From the NCBI RefSeq assembly GCF_014490725.1, contig NZ_JACOQL010000003.1, positions 620,001 through 684,000 on the forward strand: a stretch of 64,000 nt of DNA, given 5' to 3'. Made by a program: the position numbers and the translations under genes. The notes under the pieces are model-generated. The model saw only the letters and a program-made list of their open reading frames with translations, ran no database searches and was not told the origin of the DNA. Positions 44,078-51,916 of the stretch are shown one piece after another. Position 1 is the stretch's first letter; every line of letters starts with the position of its first letter. This DNA comes from Paracoccus amoyensis (lineage in GTDB: Bacteria > Pseudomonadota > Alphaproteobacteria > Rhodobacterales > Rhodobacteraceae).

Positions 44078-44752
44078 TTAGCGCCCCGCCCGTATCAGCC
44101 GATCATCCGGCCAGCTGTGACAGGTGACGCAGGTATTGGGGGCCTGTTGCGCCTGATGGCAGCTTTGGCAGCTGGCCATGCTGGTGACGGTCGTCAGCTG
44201 CCGCATCTGCTGAAGTTCAGGCACCGCGCCGTGGCAGTTCAGACAGCCCACGCCCGCATCGACATGGGTCCGATGGCTCCAGTTGACGCCCGGCAAAAGC
44301 TGATAGACCCGGACCCAGGGCACCGCCTCATGCGCATCGTGATAGGCGGTCAGGCGCTGGATCGGCTCCTTGTCGGTGGCAATATCGGCGTGGCATTGCA
44401 TACAGGTTTCGGTGTCCGGAAAGGTCATCAGCCGACCGGGATCGGGGTTGGTGTGACAATTCGTGCAATCAAGCCCGACCTCGGTCACATGCCATTCGTG
44501 ATTGAAGGGCAGCGGCTGGACCGGCGCGGCGGGTGGCACCGGATTGGCCGCAACCTGTTCGAACAGCCTGTTCAACCAGGCCGGGTCCACCGGTTCATCA
44601 ATGCTGGGGGTGTTCCCGGTCGCGGCCTGCGCATTCGCTGTCGCGACCACATCGGTGCCGTCAACGACCGCGACCCAAAGCCCGGCAGCAGCCATCGCCA
44701 CCCAGCCTGTCAGCCGACGCCACGTCCTCGGCGATTGACGATCACCCATCAT
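44078..44752 (-). CDS. pentahaem c-type cytochrome
   Basis: This exported multihaem cytochrome of 224 residues has five CxxCH haem sites: CTNCH, CMQCH, CLNCH, CQSCH and CVTCH. Extra His residues (NHEWH, AYHDAHE, WSHRTH) could act as distal ligands, giving a c3/c7-like bis-His protein. A hydrophobic N-terminal segment (about residues 14-32) serves as signal or anchor. AAGGGGTGAG precedes the start, which lies 4 bases after the Tat-exported FAD oxidoreductase gene. The pair looks like a periplasmic dehydrogenase with its electron acceptor. Confidence 0.92.
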   Translation of the reverse strand: MMGDRQSPRTWRRLTGWVAMAAAGLWVAVVDGTDVVATANAQAATGNTPSIDEPVDPAWLNRLFEQVAANPVPPAAPVQPLPFNHEWHVTEVGLDCTNCHTNPDPGRLMTFPDTETCMQCHADIATDKEPIQRLTAYHDAHEAVPWVRVYQLLPGVNWSHRTHVDAGVGCLNCHGAVPELQQMRQLTTVTSMASCQSCHQAQQAPNTCVTCHSWPDDRLIRAGR

Positions 44753-44755
44753 GGC

Positions 44756-46369
44756 TCACCCCTTCCCCAGCACTTCGGCCAGCGTCTTGCCGTCATCCTC
44801 CAGAATGGCGATGGCGGCATTGCGCCCGGGCTGTCCGGTGACCGAGCCGCCCGGCGCGGTGCAGGCGCCGGTCTGGTAAAGCCCCGGAATCGGCATCCGG
44901 TAGGGCGCGAACACGCCCCAGCGCTTGTCCAAATGATGCACGCTGCCCCGCCACATCGCGGGGTTCATGCGCTCGATGTCCAAGGGGCTCATGATGACGC
45001 GCGCCAGCACATTATCGCGGGTCAGGTTCGGGGTATAGCGCAGATAGCGGTCCAGCACCCGGTCGGCCACGTCCTCCTTGATCGCGTCCCAGTGTTCGGG
45101 CCCTTCCTTCAGCTGATAGGGTATCCCGCCCTCGATCTTCAGCAGGGAATAGCCGTCGGGTGCGCGGGTGCGGTCATAGCCGGTCGCATGGACGATCTGC
45201 AGCGGATAATCGTCCAGCGTCAGCTCTCCCTTCGCCTGGTCCTCGTTCAGCTGAAAGATGCTTTCGGGCCGCTCCATGATCGAGGCCTCGGCCCCGGTCA
45301 CCGATCCGCCCGCCGCCAGCGGATATTCCGGCGCACCTTTCAGCGCATAATGAAAGGCGAACATCGCCTGTTCGGGTTGCCAGATATCGACGCTGTCGGT
45401 GAAGGGCTGGCCCCAAAGCTCGCGGGGGGCCATGTCCATCAGATGCTTGACATGAATGGTCGACACGACCCCCTTGCGGGCCCGGAAGCGGCTGCCGTCA
45501 AGACATTCCACCCCCACGCAACGGTGATCCTCGATCATCAGTCGCACCACCGGCATATTGACCAGAACGGTGCCGCCATGGGCCTGAATGAAGCGACCAA
45601 GCGAGGTGCTGAGCATGCCAGAGCCGCCAACCGGCATCGGCCGGCCGGCCATATGGGTCAGCATCGACCAGGCCTGCGCACCGCTGCCCGGATCGCTGGC
45701 CGGCACCCCGCCCCAGCGCCCGCCCGAGATATTGGCCGCCTGCATCTGCGGGCTTTCCCAAAGCTGGCGCGCGGCGTCAAAACCCGACAACAGCTCAAGC
45801 CGCTGAAAGAACAGCGCCTCGCGCGAGGGATCGGCGCTGGCCGGATCCTCGTCCGCGACCTTTTCCTGCGCGGCCCAAAGCTCGCGAAAGGTCTGGGCGT
45901 CCTTTTTCGACACCCGCTCGATGGTCGCGGCGGTCTGGTCCGGGTCGCCACGATGAACGGTCATCGACGCACCGTCGGCAAAGGGGAAATGCACGACGAT
46001 CTCGGGATCGAACAGCTCATAGCCGAAATCCCGTATCTCGATCTCATTGTCGCGATAGGCGGGGTTGCGGGCAAAGACGTGATGCGAGCTGGAGCAGAGA
46101 TCCTCGAAAAATCCGGGCAGCAGCACCTCGGCCGTCTTGGCGCCGCCGCCGATCATGCCGCGCCCTTCCAGCACCAGCACGCTGTTGCCCGCCTTGGCCA
46201 GGTAAGCGGCGCACAGCAGGCTGTTATGCCCGGCGCCCGCGACCACGTAATCGAATGTCTCGGGTCGCGCCTGCCCGCCCGCGACCTGCGCCCAGACGGG
46301 CGATCCGACGCCGAAAAGCGCCGCAGACACGGCCCCCGCCGATTTCAGGAGTTCACGCCGATTGACCAT
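44756..46369 (-). CDS. Tat-exported FAD-dependent oxidoreductase (phytoene-desaturase-like)
   Basis: This flavoprotein of 537 residues begins with a twin-arginine signal (NRRELLKSAGAVSAALFG), indicating folded export to the periplasm. The FAD loop is FDYVVAGAGHNSLLCAAYLAKAG, and GRGMIGGGAKT and the C-terminal GLYQTGACTAPGGSVTGQPG match phytoene dehydrogenase/carotenoid isomerase-type oxidoreductases (COG1233). The start at 46369 has GGGAGAG upstream. Together with the downstream pentahaem cytochrome it probably oxidises a periplasmic substrate and passes electrons to the respiratory chain. Confidence 0.9.
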   Translation of the reverse strand: MVNRRELLKSAGAVSAALFGVGSPVWAQVAGGQARPETFDYVVAGAGHNSLLCAAYLAKAGNSVLVLEGRGMIGGGAKTAEVLLPGFFEDLCSSSHHVFARNPAYRDNEIEIRDFGYELFDPEIVVHFPFADGASMTVHRGDPDQTAATIERVSKKDAQTFRELWAAQEKVADEDPASADPSREALFFQRLELLSGFDAARQLWESPQMQAANISGGRWGGVPASDPGSGAQAWSMLTHMAGRPMPVGGSGMLSTSLGRFIQAHGGTVLVNMPVVRLMIEDHRCVGVECLDGSRFRARKGVVSTIHVKHLMDMAPRELWGQPFTDSVDIWQPEQAMFAFHYALKGAPEYPLAAGGSVTGAEASIMERPESIFQLNEDQAKGELTLDDYPLQIVHATGYDRTRAPDGYSLLKIEGGIPYQLKEGPEHWDAIKEDVADRVLDRYLRYTPNLTRDNVLARVIMSPLDIERMNPAMWRGSVHHLDKRWGVFAPYRMPIPGLYQTGACTAPGGSVTGQPGRNAAIAILEDDGKTLAEVLGKG

Positions 46370-46568
46370 AACACTCTCCCACCACAGGGCGCGGGATCGA
46401 CGTTCAGATGACCAAACCTGTCTGCTTGCTGTTGATCCGAAAATCGACTCGCTTGCGTCACGGAAAATTGTAACCATCCATGAAAAGCGCACAAGCCATA
46501 TCAGACCCTCTTGCCATGCGGCGACCGGGACGGACGAAGCAGCCTCGCATTATCCGAGGGAGACGAAC

Positions 46569-47348
46569 ATGACTACCTTTCTGGCCCTTTTTGCCGCCGG
46601 TATCGTCGGCGGGCTTCTTCTGGGCATGATCGGGGTCGGCATGGCCCTGGTTGCCGTGCCGGTGCTGATCATCGCGCTGCCGCATCTTGGCGTGCCGGGT
46701 CCTTTGGCCCCCGTGGTCGCCCTGGCGACATCCATGGGGATCGTTACCATCGGTTCGATCGGGTCAGTGCTGACCCATAACCGGCTGGGCAATATCGACT
46801 GGCCGGTGGTCAGAAAAATGGTGCCGTTCAGCCTGCTGGGCGTTGCCTTGGGATCGGCTGTGGTCACGCTTTTGCCGGCCATGGCGCTCCGCGTTGTCTT
46901 TGCCGCCTTTCTGGCCTTTGTCGGACTGCGGATGCTGATCGGCAAGGCCCGGCGCGACCCGCAGCCGGTATCCGCGAATGCCCTACGCACGGCGGGTGGC
47001 GCGATCGGCTTCGCGGGCGCCCTGATTGGCGCGGGCGGCGGCGTGTTCATGGTGCCGTTTCTGAACGGTCGCGGCTGGCCGATGGTGCGTGCGGTTGCGA
47101 CCTCGGCCACCGTCGGGCTTCCGGTCACGATATTCGGCACGATTTTCCATGCGCTGCGTCCCCTGCCGGGGATCGAGGCGCCGATGCTGGGCTCGATCCA
47201 TCTGCCGGCGCTGATCGGCATCGGCTTTGGCAGTCTGCTGGGCGGGCCATTCGGTGCAAGGCTGGCCAGCCGGCTGCCCGGAGAATTGCTGAAAAAGGGC
47301 TTCGCCGTTCTGCTTCTGATCCTTGCGGTCGAACTGATCCGCCACTGA
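46569..47348 (+). CDS. TauE/SafE-family sulfite/anion permease
   Basis: This membrane protein of 259 residues has seven to eight predicted transmembrane helices. The two repeats of the family are visible (GLLLGMIGVGMALVAVPVL and GFAGALIGAGGGVFMVPFL). GAGGGAG precedes the start at 46569. It is divergent from the Tat-exported oxidoreductase. The substrate in this family is usually sulfite or an organosulfonate, but this has not been shown for most members. Confidence 0.88.
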   Translation: MTTFLALFAAGIVGGLLLGMIGVGMALVAVPVLIIALPHLGVPGPLAPVVALATSMGIVTIGSIGSVLTHNRLGNIDWPVVRKMVPFSLLGVALGSAVVTLLPAMALRVVFAAFLAFVGLRMLIGKARRDPQPVSANALRTAGGAIGFAGALIGAGGGVFMVPFLNGRGWPMVRAVATSATVGLPVTIFGTIFHALRPLPGIEAPMLGSIHLPALIGIGFGSLLGGPFGARLASRLPGELLKKGFAVLLLILAVELIRH

Positions 47349-47349
47349 C

Positions 47350-47535
47350 CCGCCTTGCCCGGCTCGGTTTCCAGCCCAGTGCCGGCGCCGAATGCTTGGC
47401 AAAGAAGTCGGATTGTCTTCCCGCCCCAGCTGGCTGGGAATGGTCAGCATCAGGCTCTCGGCCAGAGCGATGGCCGGCTCCTGCCTCAACTCGTCGATCA
47501 GCTTGTCAGGCTCGCCCCGACGCAGGTCCGGCGGC
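47350..47535 (-). pseudogene. C-terminal remnant of an LLM flavin oxidoreductase
   Basis: On the minus strand, one frame reads EPDKLIDELRQEPAIALAES then LMLTIPSQLG. After a frame change near 47410 another reads FFAKHSAPALGWKPS. Both match the last 60 residues of the LLM protein at 18243-19301 (EPDRLIEELKRDKAIALADT, LMLTIPNQLG, SFAKHVAPELGWQPN). Everything upstream of that part is missing. This is a broken paralogue. Confidence 0.8.
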
Positions 47536-48135
47536 GTGACGGCGGCAACACTCGCGTCGTGCGCCCGCAACCTCAGGGATCGGGATTTGCAATGGTTGCA
47601 ACAGCCGCTTTCCGGCTGACCATTGATCTTGCCAAGGATTGGCTGGCCGGTCTGGCGCATTTCGCGACGCCGTTGTGGATGCCGCGGCGGAACACCGATC
47701 CCTGCCGCCCCTCTGGTGCGATCTGTTCAACATCGACATCCATGCGGCGACGCGGCTGCAGTCTCGCGAAACGCTGCGATGCGCCGCCCTATCGGGTCGC
47801 GGGTCCATCACTGTGGTCACGCGGGCGCATGGTGGCGAAAGGCGCAGCGACGCGATCATTGCCTTCAACGGCTGGAGCCTGCGTTACGCGCGGCCGCCAG
47901 CCTGCCTTGCATTGTGCCGCGACACCGACGCCATCAATCACCACTTATCAGCGATACGAAACCATCGGCAATATCACCCCGGCCCCAGCGGCGTTTGAGG
48001 AGCTTCTGCGGTCCGCTGCGAACCCGTGGCGATAGGCACCCGGCCCCGGCCATGTCCAAGCCGGGGCACGGTTGGCATACGCGTCGCCCAGACCCCGATA
48101 ACCGGTATTCCGCCCGACGACAGGGGCGGCACGCC
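47536..48135. other. 600 bases without a recognisable gene
   Basis: Open frames exist on both strands, the longest on plus from about 47623, but none shows a family motif, signal peptide or ribosome binding site, and the composition varies. This looks like decayed coding DNA next to the LLM remnant. Confidence 0.4.
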
Positions 48136-48852
48136 CTATCTGCTGGCCGGGTCCGCGCATCCGGTCAACTTGTCCCCGTTCGTCGGGTAAATGGTGACCT
48201 CATAAGATCCGCGACGCCCATTCGCGGTGCAGGACCGGGGCGTGATATGGACGGAAAGCGGGATCATCGCGATACCGTTGCGGACCTCTCCCGACAGCAT
48301 GAAGATGTTGGACGGCGCATCCGCCGGAACGCCGTTGTAATTCAGGGTGCCCAGCCATTCGCCACGGCTGCCGGGAATGGTCATCCTGGCAATATGCTCG
48401 CGCCGGTTGACCGCGCCGACCGAAAGCGTCCAGTCCTGGCCCCAAGCGCTTACATTCGGCACCGGGCTCAGCACCGGAACCGGGGTGGTCGGCGTGACCG
48501 GACGGACCTCATTCTGGGTGGTCGCGCAGGGGGCGTCGCGGATGAAGCGCGCCTTCACATAGCCCCTCGGCGAGGCCAGGTTCACCTGATAGGACGGCGT
48601 ATAGGTCACCGGGCACCAACGCTCGGCCCAAGGCACCGACATCGGCGTGCATGGCGCGTCGAGCACCAGCTGCCCCGTATCATGGGGCACGATCCGCGCC
48701 AGAATCGCCGAACGGGTCGAGGGCCCCTGCCGCAGGTTCAGCGCATCCCCCGCCGACACGTTCACGATGCGCAGGCAGGAAGCGGCCTCGGCGGCCGCGG
48801 GGGTGGTGATGGCCAAGGCTGCCAGCAAAGGAAGTGCCCGCTTGAAAATCAT
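48136..48852 (-). CDS. secreted SH3-domain protein with C-terminal COG3650-like domain
   Basis: This exported protein of 238 residues has a signal peptide (MIFKRALPLLAALAITTPAAAEA). Residues about 28-100 form a bacterial SH3 domain (VSAGDALNLRQGPSTRSAILARI). A proline-rich linker leads to a C-terminal domain of about 100 residues with WGQDWTLSV, RMTIPGS, WLGTLNYNG, GIAMI, ITPRSC and a final GCA. The same domain is found in the lipoprotein at 50690-51154. I relate it tentatively to COG3650-type envelope proteins. The start at 48852 has AGGA at usable distance; 48861 is possible. Confidence 0.8.
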   Translation of the reverse strand: MIFKRALPLLAALAITTPAAAEAASCLRIVNVSAGDALNLRQGPSTRSAILARIVPHDTGQLVLDAPCTPMSVPWAERWCPVTYTPSYQVNLASPRGYVKARFIRDAPCATTQNEVRPVTPTTPVPVLSPVPNVSAWGQDWTLSVGAVNRREHIARMTIPGSRGEWLGTLNYNGVPADAPSNIFMLSGEVRNGIAMIPLSVHITPRSCTANGRRGSYEVTIYPTNGDKLTGCADPASR

Positions 48853-48996
48853 AATCTGCATGTCCTGACACAACGAAGGTTACGCCGCCCCATTATACCC
48901 GACTGGCCCGCATGTGGAGGTCCGTGACATTCACTTCGAGGATAGCCGCCGTGATCGTGGTGGCGCGGCTATCCACAGGGATCCCGGCCAGGGTGG

Positions 48997-49566
48997 TCAA
49001 GTCATTGGCCGATAGCGTTCCAGCCTCGCGCCCGATTTGAAGTCCGTCGCGTCGATTGACACAAAACCACGGCGAACCCCATCGTTTGCGAATAGGGGCG
49101 TGCCGCTGCCAAGGACAACCGGATAGCGGATCAGCCGCACATCATCGACCAAACCCTGCGCAAGAAGGCTCTGGATCGCGCCAGCACCAGCGAAGGCCGC
49201 GATTGGCTTTTCCGCTTCAGCCCTGATGCGTGCCACATCATCGAGACGGATGACCCGGCTGTTGTTCCAGTCGGTTTGATAGGGACCATGTGACAGCACA
49301 TATTTGGGCAAGGCGGCCATCAACTCGCTTTGGCGCTTCAGGTCCGCGTCCATCTCCATCCGTCCGGCAGCAGCGTCCATCCAGAAGCTGGCGATGGTTT
49401 CATGCGCCTTGCGTCCGAAGATCATGCCGGCGATCGATTCCAGGGTTTCGGTATGAAGGCGATCCACCGACCGATCCTCGGTCATCCAGTCGATCGCCTT
49501 TTTCGCGTCCTCGATACGGTCGTCGAGCGACACCGATATCTGAACAAAAAGCGGGGCTGCGTTCAT
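48997..49566 (-). CDS. dihydrofolate-reductase-family protein (RibD C-terminal type)
   Basis: This 189-residue protein has the RibD_C/YwjB-like fold. It begins FVQISVSLDDRIED, has MIFGRKAHETIASFW, PKYVLSH, IAAFAGAGAIQSLLAQGLVDDVRLIRYPVVLGSGTPLF and the C-terminal strand. The start at 49566 is set by GGAGG 7 bases upstream. It is divergent from an HxlR regulator, a pairing often seen in proteobacteria. The substrate is unknown; it is unlikely to be the housekeeping reductase. Confidence 0.9.
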   Translation of the reverse strand: MNAAPLFVQISVSLDDRIEDAKKAIDWMTEDRSVDRLHTETLESIAGMIFGRKAHETIASFWMDAAAGRMEMDADLKRQSELMAALPKYVLSHGPYQTDWNNSRVIRLDDVARIRAEAEKPIAAFAGAGAIQSLLAQGLVDDVRLIRYPVVLGSGTPLFANDGVRRGFVSIDATDFKSGARLERYRPMT

Positions 49567-49606
49567 TTTCATTCCTCCATGAGCCATCGCATCGAGTGAA
49601 ATATCT

Positions 49607-49623
49607 GATTGCATTATGCAATC
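49607..49623. promoter_or_regulatory. inverted repeat, probable HxlR operator
   Basis: GATTGCA (49607-49613) and TGCAATC (49617-49623) flank a 3-base centre, in the 106-base gap between the divergent reductase-like gene and the HxlR gene. A second perfect palindrome, AAATTGCAATTT, lies at 49635-49646. Both share the TTGCAA core, so one protein may bind both. Confidence 0.65.
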
Positions 49624-49672
49624 AGTATCAAATCAAATTGCAATTTGCAAGCGGTTATGCCAATTTGACGAC

Positions 49673-50164
49673 ATGAATGATCTGCCGCGCTCTGGATGCC
49701 CGATTAACCTCACCCTGGAAGCACTTGGCGACAGGTGGAGCCTCATCGTCATCCGCGACATCATCTTCGGCAATCGTCGCCACTACCGTGAGCTGCTGAC
49801 GCGATCAGAAGAAGGCATCGCATCCAATATCCTTGCCGACCGGCTCAAACGGCTCATGGCGGGGGGCTTCCTGACACGTGAGGACGATCCTTCCCACAAG
49901 CAGAAAGCGATCTACAGCCTGACCGAAAAGACGATCCAACTGGTGCCGTTACTGGCTGCAATGGCGGCATGGGGCAGGCGTCACACGGCCGTCAGCCGCC
50001 CTCTCGCGATCCGGGCCAAGTTGCTTGAAGAAGGTGGACCAGCCCTTTGGGCGATCTTGATGGATGAACTGCGCGCAACGCATTTGATGAAGCAAGCGGC
50101 CACGACGGACGCCTTCGCACGGCTACAAGACGCCTACGAGGCGGAACTGTCGCAGAACGCCTGA
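49673..50164 (+). CDS. HxlR-family transcriptional regulator
   Basis: This winged-helix protein of 163 residues has the HxlR hallmark CPINLTLEALGDRWSLIVIRDIIFGNRRHYRELL, then IASNILADRLKRLMAGGFLTR and the wing QKAIYSLTEK. Its C-terminus is longer than that of the HxlR protein at 14714-15088. It is divergent from the dihydrofolate-reductase-like gene and probably represses both via the TTGCAA-containing repeats between them. Confidence 0.92.
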   Translation: MNDLPRSGCPINLTLEALGDRWSLIVIRDIIFGNRRHYRELLTRSEEGIASNILADRLKRLMAGGFLTREDDPSHKQKAIYSLTEKTIQLVPLLAAMAAWGRRHTAVSRPLAIRAKLLEEGGPALWAILMDELRATHLMKQAATTDAFARLQDAYEAELSQNA

Positions 50165-50506
50165 CATCTGAAGCACCGCTTGACGACCGCCCAATGGCGC
50201 GCGGGTTTCCGACCGCGCGAGGACAAGGCGACGCCCCGTGGCAATGGCGGCTCTGCGGCGCGGCATCGCATGGGCGTGAAGCGCCCCGGCTGCATATGTC
50301 TGTTCTGGCGCAGGCTTTCGTGCCAGCTGAAGGCTTCCTCCAGCAGATGTGGGGTATGGCCGCCGCGTGCCTCGGGCTGGTCGGTGTTGATCTCGATGAT
50401 GACCTTCTTGCCGAGGATAGCGAAGCTGGCCTGATTGCCGATCGAGGTGGTGGGCACGATGCCGCCACTCCAAGCGGTCGGCCAGCGCTTCGGTGACCGT
50501 TTCCAT
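50165..50506 (-). pseudogene. unidentified frameshifted gene remnant
   Basis: A minus-strand start at 50506 (AGAGGCGG upstream) reads METVTEALADRLEW. Plausible coding then appears in another frame (SIGNQASFAILGKKVIIEI, then HLLEEAFSWHESLRQN). I do not recognise the family. The two-frame pattern suggests a decayed gene. The gap from 50507 to 50689 holds no gene. Confidence 0.35.
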
Positions 50507-50689
50507 GGCCGTGCCGCCTCTTTTCGGCAAATGATTGAAATAAACCGCGTCCATCCTGAGCTGTCAGGAAGATTCTCCAAGGTTGAAATCATCACTATCC
50601 GTTCACAATCGGGCCAAGAGTCCCGTCGGCGGGTGGTTGCCGTGAACCTACAGTGCTATGCGCCCGATAGTAATCAAAAGGAAAGAAAC

Positions 50690-51154
50690 ATGATTGGTCG
50701 TTATCTCGTGCTGGGTAGTTTTGCCATTCTGGTCAGCGGTTGCGTCATTGATGAAGAAGCGATTTCGCCGAACAACCGGCCCGATGGTCAGACCACCGGC
50801 CAGACCAGAGGCACGGGACTCAGCCCGGTTCCCGACATGAAAGCCTGGGGCAAGGACTGGACCCTTGACGTCAAGTCGATCGACGGCAAGCAGCACAGCG
50901 CCCAGATGACGATACCGGACAGCAGCGGTCCCTGGATGGGCACCCTGAACTATCATGGCACCCCGCAAGGTGCGCCGGCTGGCCTGGTCTCGCTGAACGG
51001 CGAAATGCGCCAGGGCATCGCGATGCTGCAGACCATCGTCACCCTGACGCCCGGCAATTGCTCGGCCGAAGGCCGCACGGGCACCCATAAGGTGACGGTG
51101 AACCTGACCGACGGCAAGCCGCTGCAGGGCTGCGCCAACGTCGCGGTGTATTGA
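50690..51154 (+). CDS. lipoprotein with COG3650-like domain
   Basis: This 154-residue lipoprotein has a signal peptide ending in the lipobox LVSGC (Cys near residue 17). A short Thr/Gly/Gln linker leads to the same domain as in the protein at 48136-48852: WGKDWTLDV, QMTIPDSSGPWMGTLNYHG, RQGIAML, LTPGNCSAEGRTG and a final GCA. GAAAGGAAAG precedes the start. Its position just before an MliC-type lysozyme inhibitor suggests an envelope-protection role, which is inference. Confidence 0.8.
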   Translation: MIGRYLVLGSFAILVSGCVIDEEAISPNNRPDGQTTGQTRGTGLSPVPDMKAWGKDWTLDVKSIDGKQHSAQMTIPDSSGPWMGTLNYHGTPQGAPAGLVSLNGEMRQGIAMLQTIVTLTPGNCSAEGRTGTHKVTVNLTDGKPLQGCANVAVY

Positions 51155-51181
51155 ACGTTCGAAAGCTGAATTCCGTAAGGA

Positions 51182-51381
51182 AGGAAGAAGATTGTGGCGG
51201 CGCTCACCCTCGCCGCGGTGCTGGGCGGTGCCGCCCAGCACCGGCCAATCAGCCTCGTGAGCCGATGACGGCGGGGGAAACCATCGCAACCGGCGCCGGC
51301 ATCGGCCTTGGCGTGGCGATTGCGGGCGGGATCATCGCGATCCTCGTCGTCAACCGCGCCCTGAACGACGCGTCCGACTGA
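51182..51381 (+). pseudogene. small membrane protein, start codon lost and frame disrupted
   Basis: One frame reads KKIVAALTLAAVLGGAAQ, a typical signal peptide, but where ATG would be there is AGG (51182-51184). GTG 51194 is the only nearby start. It then shifts near 51240 to a second frame reading PMTAGETIATGAGIGLGVAIAGGIIAILVVNRALND, a single membrane helix. Joined, they would make a protein of about 65 residues. It is either decayed or carries a one-base error. Confidence 0.4.
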
Positions 51382-51460
51382 CCCGGTCGGATGCAACTCG
51401 CTGGCCGCCGTGCCGGCCAGCGAGCCAGACCCACAACCAGATGACACCAAGGGATCACAT

Positions 51461-51835
51461 ATGAAACTGCTACTGACCGCGCCGCTGGCGCTGCTTCCCG
51501 TCTATGCGCAGGCGCAGGATGCCGATATCAACTATGACTACGAAGGCACCGCGATCAACCTGGTGACCTATACTTGCGCGGGCGAAGTGAAACTGCCGGT
51601 CGCCTTCATCAACGCGGGCGATTCCTCGACGGCGGTCATGCTGTATGACGGGCAACTGGTCGCCATGAACAGCATGAAGACCGCCTCGGGCGCGACCTAT
51701 GCCTCGATCGACGAGCAGAACGGCTACCGGCTGTCGACCAAGGGCGACGAGGCCTTTGTCGAATTCATGGCCGCGGACGATTCGGCAAAGCTGGAAATGA
51801 AGCTTTCCGCCTGCCAGAGCGCACCGGCTGAATAA
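51461..51835 (+). CDS. MliC-family periplasmic lysozyme inhibitor
   Basis: This 124-residue exported protein has a signal peptide (MKLLLTAPLALLPVYAQAQ) and the MliC/PliC pattern: YTCAGEVKLPVAFINAG, then MKTASGATYAS (the SASGxxY loop) and LSTKGDEAFVEF. MliC proteins bind and block C-type lysozyme. The mature part lacks a lipobox Cys, so this would be a soluble periplasmic PliC-like form. AAGGGA precedes the start. Confidence 0.85.
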   Translation: MKLLLTAPLALLPVYAQAQDADINYDYEGTAINLVTYTCAGEVKLPVAFINAGDSSTAVMLYDGQLVAMNSMKTASGATYASIDEQNGYRLSTKGDEAFVEFMAADDSAKLEMKLSACQSAPAE

Positions 51836-51916
51836 GGCCGGACTGCCCGGCCAGTCACTCAAGGCAAAGCGGGCGGCCACTGGCCGCCCGCAGTCATTTT
51901 GCACGGGTGTCCGCCG

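Noticed and set aside
44006..46411. 801-residue plus-strand open frame
   Set aside because: It lies antisense to the cytochrome and FAD oxidoreductase genes, whose motifs (five CxxCH, FAD loop, Tat signal) are clear.
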